The translations under genes were made by a program, and so were the position numbers. Of a DNA stretch of 10,821 nucleotides, positions 1 through 6,549 are shown in pieces. The notes below the pieces were generated by a model that ran no database searches, had not been told where the DNA came from, and saw only the letters and a program-made list of their open reading frames with translations. Numbering within the stretch: the stretch's first letter is position 1; the number at the start of each line of letters is the position of its first letter. The stretch is taken from contig CAMDKJ010000043.1 of assembly GCA_945900705.1 (NCBI GenBank), positions 1 through 10,821 of the forward strand, in the 5' to 3' direction. The DNA is from Bifidobacterium breve. Lineage in GTDB: Bacteria; Actinomycetota; Actinomycetes; S36-B12.

Positions 1-12
1 CGCGATCCTCCC

Positions 13-2076
13 GTGAGCGATCTGCGGGCAATTTGGGCGGCTGAATCGATCGCGGTAATTGGTGCCACTGATAGACCCGGCGCGATGGGTCGGCTGCCCA
101 TCGAATACTTGCAAAAGTATGAGTACCCGGGCTTCATTGCACCGGTTAATCCCAGAGGTGGTCAGATAATGGGGCTGCCGGCGTTCAGTTGCATGGCCGA
201 AATCGGACGGTCGGTGGACTTAGCTCTAGTAATGGTGCCGGCCTCAGCTGTACTCGAGGCTGTCACCGAATGTGCCCAGGTAGGCACTTCAGTGTGCATT
301 GTGATGTCTTCAGGATTCGCCGAGACCGGTACTGACGGCGCTAAGGCGCAGGCGGAATTGGTGCGAGTTGCGCGCGAGCACGGCATGCGACTTGTCGGTC
401 CTAATTGCATCGGTGCGGTGGGCGGCCCGGCCCGGGTACTAGCCACCTTTAGCCCGGTGTTCTCGGCGGCGTCGACGCCGATACCCGCGGGCAATGTTGC
501 GCTCGTTAGTCAATCAGGCGCCCTTGGCTTTGGTGCGCTCTCACTAGGCATTGAGCGTGGCGTACCAATTGGCATTGCAGTCACAACCGGCAATGAAGCC
601 GATGTCACCGCCGTCGATGTCGCTGCGAGGTTAGTGGATGACCCATCGATCGATGCCGTGCTTATGTACATCGAGTCATTAGGTGACATAAGTGCACTCG
701 CCACGGCTGGTGCGGTGAAGCCAATTGCAGTAGTAAAGGCAGGACGCAGTGAGGCAGGGGCGAAGGCCGCGGCCTCACATACCGGCGCACTTGCGTCTGC
801 GGACAAAGTCGTTGATTCGGCACTTCGGCAGGCGGGCATCGCACGCGTTGCTGATATTGACGCATTGCTTGACGCGGGGGCGCTATTTGCGACGGGTGCG
901 CGCATGCTCGGAAAGCGGATCGGGATTGTCACCACCTCAGGTGGCAGCGGAATTTTGGCGGCCGATGCGATCGAGGCCTGCCGAATGCAACTTGCTGAAC
1001 TTGAAGCCGCAACCATTGCTTACCTAAGTGCGGTCGTGCCCAGTTATGGCAATGCGACTAATCCTGTTGATGTCACTGCGGCGGTAATGGCTGAGCCAGG
1101 ACTATTTGAGAAGTGTGTTGACCGATTGGCTGCCGATCCAGGCGTTGATGCAATTGTCGCCTGTTTCGCTGTCTTGGTTGGTGCGGATGTCACCCGAATT
1201 GCTCGCGCCCTCGGCGCCGTACGAACTCGTACCGGGCTACCTGTACTGGCGGTACGAACCGGTGCGGCCTCCCTCGCGCCCGAAGGTGCTGCGGTTCTAG
1301 CAGCCAATGGGGTGCCCGTTTATCCAACACCCGAAAGAGCGGTAGCCGCTTTGCAGGCTTTACACGCCACCTCGCAGCGACGCACCCGAGCCATTCCCGC
1401 TGGTTCCATCGCGCAGGTGCCGGAGGTAGGAGCTTCGGAAAAACAGGTAAAGCAAATTCTCGCGGCGGCCGGATTACCTGTTCCTGAGTCGGTGCTGGTT
1501 AGCAGTGCATCGGACGCGGTAAACGCCATTTCCCAAGTTGGTGGATTAGCTGTCTGCAAAGCCATAGTGCCTGGACTCCTGCATAAAAGTGATGCGGGCG
1601 GGGTGGTGCTGAGAGTGACTGAAAAAAATGCGGTTGATGTATTCACTCGTTTGGAAGCACTCGGGGGCCAGGTGCTGGTCGAAAGATTCGTTCAAGGTGG
1701 GGTCGAGGCCATTGTGGGTGTTACCCCAAGTGCACTTGGGCCAGTATTAACAATTGGCGTTGGCGGGGTACTTACCGAGATCGTCGCCGATGCGGCGGTT
1801 CGGTTACTCCCAGTTGATGAGTGCGATGTGCGCGAAATGATCGCCGAGACCGCCTTGGCCCCGATGCTTGCGGGGGCGCGTGGCGCAGCTCCGAGTGACC
1901 TCGAGGCTTTCGTCCGTATGGTGCTCCAGTTGGCTAGTTGTACGCGTGAGTGGCCCACTGGATTCGAACTCGATCTAAATCCTGTTGCTGTATTAGACGA
2001 TGGCTGCTGGATATTGGACGCCATGTACGCAGATTCACTTGATTTAAATTTACTTCAGCAAGTAGAGGGGCGCTAA
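13..2076 (+). CDS. NDP-forming acyl-CoA synthetase (acetate-CoA ligase family, fused alpha-beta type)
   Basis: This family interconverts an acyl-CoA plus ADP and phosphate with the free acid, CoA and ATP, through a phosphohistidine, in the cytoplasm. The N-terminus is a CoA-binding Rossmann domain (AVIGATDRPG near residues 14-23, VNPRGG near 45). Succinyl-CoA-ligase-like flavodoxin domains follow, with the predicted phosphohistidine His256 in SHTGALA. A C-terminal ATP-grasp half starts near residue 465 and shows Lys516, LLHKSDAGG (His524) and ELDLNPV (Asn656). The 687 residues fit an alpha-beta fusion without the acetyltransferase domain of the longer Pat-type relatives. The GTG start gives a normal-length N-terminus but has no clear ribosome binding site. 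It forms GTGA with a possible upstream stop codon at 14-16, so translational coupling to a gene outside the window is plausible. The frame is open to the window edge, so a longer start cannot be excluded. The next gene begins directly after this stop codon. The substrate is unknown. Confidence 0.88.
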   Translation: MSDLRAIWAAESIAVIGATDRPGAMGRLPIEYLQKYEYPGFIAPVNPRGGQIMGLPAFSCMAEIGRSVDLALVMVPASAVLEAVTECAQVGTSVCIVMSSGFAETGTDGAKAQAELVRVAREHGMRLVGPNCIGAVGGPARVLATFSPVFSAASTPIPAGNVALVSQSGALGFGALSLGIERGVPIGIAVTTGNEADVTAVDVAARLVDDPSIDAVLMYIESLGDISALATAGAVKPIAVVKAGRSEAGAKAAASHTGALASADKVVDSALRQAGIARVADIDALLDAGALFATGARMLGKRIGIVTTSGGSGILAADAIEACRMQLAELEAATIAYLSAVVPSYGNATNPVDVTAAVMAEPGLFEKCVDRLAADPGVDAIVACFAVLVGADVTRIARALGAVRTRTGLPVLAVRTGAASLAPEGAAVLAANGVPVYPTPERAVAALQALHATSQRRTRAIPAGSIAQVPEVGASEKQVKQILAAAGLPVPESVLVSSASDAVNAISQVGGLAVCKAIVPGLLHKSDAGGVVLRVTEKNAVDVFTRLEALGGQVLVERFVQGGVEAIVGVTPSALGPVLTIGVGGVLTEIVADAAVRLLPVDECDVREMIAETALAPMLAGARGAAPSDLEAFVRMVLQLASCTREWPTGFELDLNPVAVLDDGCWILDAMYADSLDLNLLQQVEGR
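2064..2070 (+). promoter_or_regulatory. Ribosome binding site for the AMP-forming ligase
   Basis: AGAGGGG lies inside the end of the preceding gene, six bases before the ATG at 2077. It fixes that start although the upstream stop codon TAA touches the ATG, and it suggests coupled translation. Confidence 0.7.
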
Positions 2077-3636
2077 ATGGATGTCGGCCGGCTCGTAGCA
2101 CGATCAATGCGCAGGTACCGCGACCGTATTGCCCTAGACGGCCCCGAGGGCGCGAGTACTTTTGGGCGCACCGGCTCACGTGTCATGCAACTTGCCCGCG
2201 GCCTACGGGCTCTTGGCCTGGAGACTGGCGACCGCGTACTTGACCTTCAGTCAAATCAAAATACGTATATTGAAACTGACTTAGGCATTAGCACCGCCGG
2301 TTTGTGCCGAGTGGCGCTCAACTACCGATTGCACCCAACCGATTGGGTGCGTATTGCGACCGATTGCACCCCGCGAGCTTTGATCCTCGATGCCAAGTTC
2401 TGGGATGATGCCGAGGGCGTGCGAGCGATGGTAGATCACATCATTGTTATAAATGACGGAGCTGACGGGGCTGACGGGGCCACGCCATATGAGAGATTTC
2501 TCGACAACCAATCAACCGAGCCGTTGCTACTTAATGTAGATCCTGATGCATTGGTCTCACTGAACTATTCAAGTGGTACGACTGGCAATCCGAAGGGTGC
2601 GATTCGAACCCACCGAAACCGGATGGCGAGTCTGCACAATATTGTCACCGACTTCTTAGGCAAGGTGCCCGATGAACGCAGTTGTTGGGTGCATGCGGGC
2701 CCGGTAACCCATACCAGTGGGCTTTTCGTATTGCCCTATTTCACTTTCGGTGGTCGGCAAATTGTGCAGGCCAAGTTTGAGCCGGAGTCACTCGTTGATG
2801 TGTTCGAACACCGAGGCGCCAATGCCACGGCGCTCGTGCCGACCATGGTGGCGCGGCTCCTAGCGATGCCGGATATTTCACTTGAGCGAATGGCGAATCT
2901 GGAGATCCTCGGGTATGCGGGTGCCCCAATGCCGCCTGAGCAAATCAGGCAATGCTTTGAGCGCATCACCCCACGGATGTCGCAGTACTACGGTTTGGTC
3001 GAAGCAATCCCGCCGGTTACCGTGCTGGGGCCAGCCGACCATCAGCGCGGGATTGAAGGTGACACGGAAATCCTGACGAGCGCCGGGTTGCCCTGTAACG
3101 GTGTCGAAATTCGAATTGTTGATGAGCTGGGCCAGGACGTACCAACCGGTGAAGTCGGTGAGGTCATAACTCGCGGTGACCATGTAATGCGTGGTTACTA
3201 CGGGCAAGCTGGGCAAGACCCGACCGTGACAAAGGCGGTGCGCGATGGTTGGCTTTACACCGGTGATTTAGGTAGATGTGATAGGGATGAACGGCTGTTC
3301 TTGGTTGACCGTAAGGGCGACATGATTATCTCGGGCGGCTACAACATTTATCCGCGCGAAATTGAAGATGTCATCGCTGAAGTTCCCGGAGTGCATGAAG
3401 TCGCCGTCATTGGCGTCGAAGATGCTGATTGGGGCCAGCATGTCACCGCTCTGATTACTATTGCAGCAGGCGAAAATGTGACAGTGGATCAAGTGCTTGA
3501 GCACTGCAAGTCGCGAATGGCGTCATATAAAAAACCGAAGGACGTACGAATAGTTGCGGAGTTTCCTCTCAACTCTACGGGCAAGATTGCCAAGAAGGTG
3601 CTGCGTGAGCAGCTAAATGCGGAGGCGCCACAGTGA
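2077..3636 (+). CDS. AMP-forming acyl-CoA synthetase (ANL superfamily)
   Basis: This enzyme activates a carboxylic acid to an acyl-adenylate and then to an acyl-CoA. The adenylation core motifs are all present: the P-loop YSSGTTGNPKG (residues 164-174), YYGLVEA (about 304-310), YTGDLG (394-399), a hinge region DRKGDMIISGGYN (from about 411), and the C-terminal catalytic lysine Lys503 in NSTGKIAKK. The total of 519 residues is normal for the family. The A5 motif has Val where Thr is usual (YGxTE). This resembles acyl-CoA synthetases with a YGxxEAPM-like A5, so I would not assign a short-, branched- or aromatic-acid substrate. A GAC-GG(A/G)-GC(T/C) 9-base unit repeats three times at 2455-2481, giving Asp-Gly-Ala repeats in a loop. 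The gene sits between another acyl-CoA synthetase and a B12-dependent mutase, so it probably supplies a CoA thioester to that pathway (inference). Confidence 0.9.
   Translation: MDVGRLVARSMRRYRDRIALDGPEGASTFGRTGSRVMQLARGLRALGLETGDRVLDLQSNQNTYIETDLGISTAGLCRVALNYRLHPTDWVRIATDCTPRALILDAKFWDDAEGVRAMVDHIIVINDGADGADGATPYERFLDNQSTEPLLLNVDPDALVSLNYSSGTTGNPKGAIRTHRNRMASLHNIVTDFLGKVPDERSCWVHAGPVTHTSGLFVLPYFTFGGRQIVQAKFEPESLVDVFEHRGANATALVPTMVARLLAMPDISLERMANLEILGYAGAPMPPEQIRQCFERITPRMSQYYGLVEAIPPVTVLGPADHQRGIEGDTEILTSAGLPCNGVEIRIVDELGQDVPTGEVGEVITRGDHVMRGYYGQAGQDPTVTKAVRDGWLYTGDLGRCDRDERLFLVDRKGDMIISGGYNIYPREIEDVIAEVPGVHEVAVIGVEDADWGQHVTALITIAAGENVTVDQVLEHCKSRMASYKKPKDVRIVAEFPLNSTGKIAKKVLREQLNAEAPQ
2455..2481 (+). 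repeat. In-frame 9-bp tandem repeat (x3) in ligase gene
   Basis: Three consecutive nine-base units (GACGGAGCT, GACGGGGCT, GACGGGGCC) encode Asp-Gly-Ala three times. The repeat lies between the N-terminal part of the ligase and the P-loop, in a probable surface loop. It keeps the frame, so it looks like harmless length variation by slippage. Confidence 0.75.
3621..3625 (+). promoter_or_regulatory. Ribosome binding site for the mutase large subunit
   Basis: GGAGG lies seven bases before the GTG at 3633, inside the end of the ligase gene. It supports this GTG as the true start, and therefore supports the unusually short N-terminus of the mutase. Confidence 0.75.
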
Positions 3637-5135
3637 CAGCACAGGCACGTGAGCAGCAAGGTGAGTTCCCGTATACCCGGGGCATAAATGCTGATCCGGG
3701 TGTATGGACGATGGGGCAGTACGCAGGTTTCGGTACGGCGCGCGAAACCAACGAGCGTTTTCGCTCACTACTTGATCAGGGGTTAACCGGCTTCAGTGTG
3801 GCACTAGATCTACCTACGCAGATGGGCCTTGATTCCGATAATCAGCTTGCCCGCGGTGAGGTTGGCAAAGTGGGGGTGGCCATTGACAGCCTCGCCGATA
3901 TTGAAGTGCTGATGGATGGCATTCCACTTGAGAAGATCAGTCAAGTTCGAACCACCGCCAACTCAATCGGCTACATCTGGGCCGCCATGTTTGAGGCATT
4001 GGCGAAAAAGCGAGGGGTAAATCCAAATGAATTCGGATTATTCATTCAAAATGATGTACTGAAGGAATATTTTGCTCGCGGAACACAGATATTCCCGGCG
4101 GCAGCTGGGTTAAAACTCTCAGTCGATGTTATCGAACACATTGCAAATAATATTCCACGCTGGGTGTCACTCGCCATGAGCGGTTATCACATTCGCGAAT
4201 CAGGATCAAGCGCCGTTCAGGAGATTGCATTTACTTTCTCTAACTCGCGCGCGTACTTGGACGAAGCTGTCCGGCGCGGCCTAAGTGTTGATGCGGTGGC
4301 GCCGACCCTGTTCACTTTCTTGTCCAGCAACATGGACTTCCTGCCAGAGATCGCCAAATTCCGGGCGGCGCGCCGGGTATGGGCGAAACTAATGCGCGAT
4401 ACCTATCACGCGCAGGATCCGCGCTCAGAACAGTTGCGCATCTTCGTTTTCACGGCTGGGTCATCGCTAACAGCACAGCAGCCGTTAAACAACGTGGTGC
4501 GGACCTCAATCGAAGCCATGGCGGCCGCACTCGGTGGCGTGCAGACAATGCATGTTTGTGCCTATGATGAGGCGCTCGGCGTGCCTACCGAGATGGCGGC
4601 AACGTTGGCGTTACGCACTCAGCAGATCGTGGCCTTTGAAACCGGTGTCACCTCAATGGTTGACCCACTTGGTGGTAGTTACCTACTCGAGCAATTGACC
4701 GATGATCTGGAAACCGAAATATGGGCTGAGATGGCAAATATTGCTGAGCGAGGAGGAGCCCTAAGTTGCATCGAGTCGGGATACTTCCAGACTGAGCTAG
4801 GTGACAGCGCCTATAAATACGCGAAATCGATCGACACCGGCGAAAAGACGGTCATCGGGGTTAATACTTTTGTTACCGAACCGGTGGCATTCGAGGTGTT
4901 CACCCTGGACCCGGAAAGTGAACGCACCCAGATTGCAAGCTTGCAACAGGTGCGCGCTACCCGCGATCAAGATGCCGTCACGGCCGGGTTGTCGGCGGTG
5001 CGCGCAGCGGCTACGGCCGGTGCGAATGTAGTGCCGGCATGTGTGCAGGCGGTCACCGCATATGCGACTGTTGGCGAGATAGTCGATGTTTTGCGTGACA
5101 TATACGGGCCTTGCGTGTCATCGACCATGTTCTAG
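3633..5135 (+). CDS. B12-dependent acyl-CoA mutase, large (substrate-binding) subunit, divergent methylmalonyl-CoA mutase family
   Basis: The family moves a thioester or carboxyl-bearing group between neighbouring carbons by radical chemistry, using adenosylcobalamin held by a separate small subunit. Family signatures are QYAGFGTA, GLTGFSVALDLPTQMGLDSD, FIQNDVLKEY, SGYHIRESG, LTAQQPLNNVVRT, ALRTQQI and DPLGGSY. Aligned by motif to P. shermanii methylmalonyl-CoA mutase from memory, it keeps Tyr89 (Tyr30), Ala116 (Ala57), Gln197 (Gln139), Arg207 (Arg149), His244 (His186) and Glu370 (Glu313). Tyr plus Arg argues for a carboxylated substrate and against 2-hydroxyisobutyryl-CoA mutase (Ile and Asp at the first two positions). 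However, Thr195, Arg283, Ser285, His328, Gln330 and Asn366 become Phe137, Thr225, Phe227, Phe271, Phe273 and Cys309. There is no B12-binding domain. At 500 residues it lacks about 59 N-terminal residues of the family. The GTG start overlaps the ligase stop codon (GTGA). The exact reaction is unknown. Confidence 0.85.
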   Translation: MTAQAREQQGEFPYTRGINADPGVWTMGQYAGFGTARETNERFRSLLDQGLTGFSVALDLPTQMGLDSDNQLARGEVGKVGVAIDSLADIEVLMDGIPLEKISQVRTTANSIGYIWAAMFEALAKKRGVNPNEFGLFIQNDVLKEYFARGTQIFPAAAGLKLSVDVIEHIANNIPRWVSLAMSGYHIRESGSSAVQEIAFTFSNSRAYLDEAVRRGLSVDAVAPTLFTFLSSNMDFLPEIAKFRAARRVWAKLMRDTYHAQDPRSEQLRIFVFTAGSSLTAQQPLNNVVRTSIEAMAAALGGVQTMHVCAYDEALGVPTEMAATLALRTQQIVAFETGVTSMVDPLGGSYLLEQLTDDLETEIWAEMANIAERGGALSCIESGYFQTELGDSAYKYAKSIDTGEKTVIGVNTFVTEPVAFEVFTLDPESERTQIASLQQVRATRDQDAVTAGLSAVRAAATAGANVVPACVQAVTAYATVGEIVDVLRDIYGPCVSSTMF

Positions 5136-5140
5136 CAGTC

Positions 5141-5971
5141 TTAGCTTGCGTCGCCAACGACATCAACGACATATTGCTGCGCGGCCGGTGCTAGCTGATC
5201 GTGCAAGTCATAGAAAAGTGCGGTTGCTTGGTCACCCGACCAGGCTTTGGGTAAGTATTCACGCGGAAGCCCGGGGTCGTTGTACGGCAGTGGCCGCCAA
5301 GCGGTGAGGGTTCGGGTGTAGTCGGTAAAGGCTTTAACATTAATAGGTGGCTTCTTGGCCCGGTCATATTTGGCGCGCAGACTTTTAAATTCGGCGGTGA
5401 AGGATTCGTATTCACGCGCGATTGCCGGTAAATCCCACCACTGGTTCACGGCATCGGCGGTGCTTCGAAATGCGGTGTGCTCTGCGTTGAAGATGTCAAC
5501 ATGATCTTCAACACCGAGAGCTTGTACCACGTAGCGCGCATCAGGTTCTAGAGCTCTTGGTGCTATCCAAAGGCCACCCCCCACTTGCGCGAAGCCGACT
5601 TTGGCCAGTCGCGAGCGCAGGCGGTAACGCACGTCACGCTTACTCTCAGGGATCGAGAAGGCAACTAGCACCCAACCATCGTTGGGCGGTGGGGTTCGAC
5701 GCTGTAGCACTCGAGCATCCCCAACGTCGAAAGTTTGCCAGGCAGATTCACTAAGTGAATACCCGGCAACGCCGCCTTGTTTCTCCGAGATCAAGATTCG
5801 GCGGCGCTTGAATCGAGATAAGGCGCTACGCACCGCTGGGTCGTCGACTCCGACATCATTAAGCAGGTAAACAAGTGTGCTGACAGAGAACCAGCCACCG
5901 AGGTTTCGCCCGTAGGCCCCGAAGATGGAAACGATCAGCGACTGAGGCCGTAGCTCACGTGGGGTAGCCAT
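5141..5971 (-). CDS. PaaX-family transcriptional regulator
   Basis: PaaX proteins are repressors that leave DNA on binding a CoA thioester, classically phenylacetyl-CoA. The 276-residue product has the expected order: an N-terminal winged helix (about residues 8-80, with DDPAVRSALSRFKRRRIL at 43-60 as the recognition region), a Cas2-like middle domain (about 95-170, with VLVAFSIPESKRDVRYRLR) and the C-terminal PaaX domain (about 175-270, with LTAWRPLPYNDPGLPREYLP). The ATG at 5971 is supported by AGGAGG six bases upstream on its strand. The gene converges on the mutase large subunit with a 5-base gap and diverges from the B12-binding subunit, so it probably controls one or both (inference). 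No phenylacetate catabolic genes are visible, so the ligand here is more likely another acyl-CoA made by the neighbouring ligases or mutase. Confidence 0.9.
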   Translation of the reverse strand: MATPRELRPQSLIVSIFGAYGRNLGGWFSVSTLVYLLNDVGVDDPAVRSALSRFKRRRILISEKQGGVAGYSLSESAWQTFDVGDARVLQRRTPPPNDGWVLVAFSIPESKRDVRYRLRSRLAKVGFAQVGGGLWIAPRALEPDARYVVQALGVEDHVDIFNAEHTAFRSTADAVNQWWDLPAIAREYESFTAEFKSLRAKYDRAKKPPINVKAFTDYTRTLTAWRPLPYNDPGLPREYLPKAWSGDQATALFYDLHDQLAPAAQQYVVDVVGDAS

Positions 5972-6085
5972 CTGCTACCTCCTAGGTTAGTTCCAAGTGG
6001 GCCGGTGCCGGCCCCGTCGACCAGCGATTTATAGTGTACTTTCAGCGGTCGTCGAGATTTGGCAATACCGGGAGAGGGGTTCGTA
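5972..6085. promoter_or_regulatory. Divergent promoter region between paaX-like gene and B12-subunit gene
   Basis: This spacer has to hold both outward promoters. A plus-strand -10-like TATAGT lies at 6030-6035, and a minus-strand -10-like TATAAA at 6028-6033, so the two would overlap. The minus-strand candidate has a TCGACG -35-like box (6050-6055) at 16-base spacing. The plus-strand candidate has no good -35. Ribosome binding sites are clear at both ends: AGGAGG on the minus strand (5978-5983) and GGAGAGGGG on the plus strand (6071-6079). The promoter calls are by eye and weak. Confidence 0.45.
5999..6014. promoter_or_regulatory. Perfect 7-bp inverted repeat, candidate operator
   Basis: The sequence GGGCCGG-TG-CCGGCCC is a perfect inverted repeat with a two-base centre. 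It occupies the place where the -35 box of the plus-strand promoter candidate would lie. It could be an operator for the adjacent PaaX-family protein. It does not resemble the TGATTC-type half sites known for PaaX of phenylacetate operons, so the assignment is a guess. GC-rich palindromes also arise by chance in such DNA. Confidence 0.35.
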
Positions 6086-6496
6086 ATGGCTGGTCCAATT
6101 CGGGTTCTTGTTGCCAAGCCGGGGCTCGATGGGCACGATCGGGGTGCCAAAGTGGTGGCCCGGGCACTGCGTGATGCCGGCATCGAAGTCATCTATACCG
6201 GTTTACATCAAACTCCGGCACAAGTTGTTGACGCTGCGGTACAAGAAGACGTTGACTTTATTGGGCTGTCGATCTTGTCCGGAGCGCATCTGACCTTGTT
6301 TGCCGACATCATGGAGCTACTACGGGCCCGCAAGGCCGGCGACATCATCGTTTTTGGCGGAGGGATCATCCCCGAGGATGACATCACCGAATTGGAGGCC
6401 TTAGGGGTATCCAAGATCTTCACCCCGGGGGCCACCACCGCCTCGATCGTCGAATGGGTCGAAGATCACAGTCGCACCTTTACCGCTACCAGCTGA
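6086..6496 (+). CDS. B12-dependent mutase small subunit (cobalamin-binding domain protein)
   Basis: This is a stand-alone cobalamin-binding chain of the methylmalonyl-CoA mutase C-terminal type. It carries the base-off/His-on signature DxHxxG as Asp15-Gly-His17-Asp-Arg-Gly20, the Ser62-x-Leu64 motif in GLSILSGAH, and GGG at 91-93. His17 should be the lower axial ligand to cobalt. The 136 residues match the small subunits of archaeal methylmalonyl-CoA mutase, isobutyryl-CoA mutase and HcmB. I chose the ATG at 6086 over an in-frame TTG at 6059 because GGAGAGGGG sits six bases upstream of the ATG and the protein then begins directly before the first beta strand. It looks fully canonical, unlike the divergent large subunit. 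It is separated from the large subunit by the opposed PaaX-type gene, and it leads a plus-strand run with sucCD 53 bases downstream. Confidence 0.92.
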   Translation: MAGPIRVLVAKPGLDGHDRGAKVVARALRDAGIEVIYTGLHQTPAQVVDAAVQEDVDFIGLSILSGAHLTLFADIMELLRARKAGDIIVFGGGIIPEDDITELEALGVSKIFTPGATTASIVEWVEDHSRTFTATS

Positions 6497-6549
6497 ACGA
6501 CACTAGGCTCGGGCCGTCATCGACGTGAGTCAGGCCTAGGGGAGTTTAA

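Noticed and set aside
510..1016. Minus-strand open frame of 168 codons inside the first synthetase gene
   Set aside because: Its Ala/Ser-rich composition and lack of motifs or ribosome binding site mark it as a shadow of the real gene.
3633..5135. Assignment as 2-hydroxyisobutyryl-CoA mutase large subunit (HcmA), given the neighbouring AMP-forming ligase
   Set aside because: The two diagnostic residues of HcmA (Ile90 and Asp117) are Tyr30 and Ala57 here, as in methylmalonyl-CoA mutase. The Gln at the Arg207 position of HcmA and isobutyryl-CoA mutase is Arg149 here.
6059..6085. In-frame TTG start that would lengthen the B12-binding subunit by nine residues
   Set aside because: The extension would be translated through the GGAGAGGGG ribosome binding site of the ATG at 6086, and the family normally begins just before the first beta strand.
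5972..6085. Possible cobalamin riboswitch ahead of the B12-binding subunit
   Set aside because: The spacer is only 114 bases and must hold divergent promoters. No B12-box-like conserved segment is visible, and the aptamer is normally longer.
6503..6539. CTAGGC/GCCTAG inverted repeat before sucC, the 3' arm touching the ribosome binding site
   Set aside because: Arms of six bases around a 25-base loop are weak and easily expected by chance. No aptamer-like structure or terminator supports a regulatory role.
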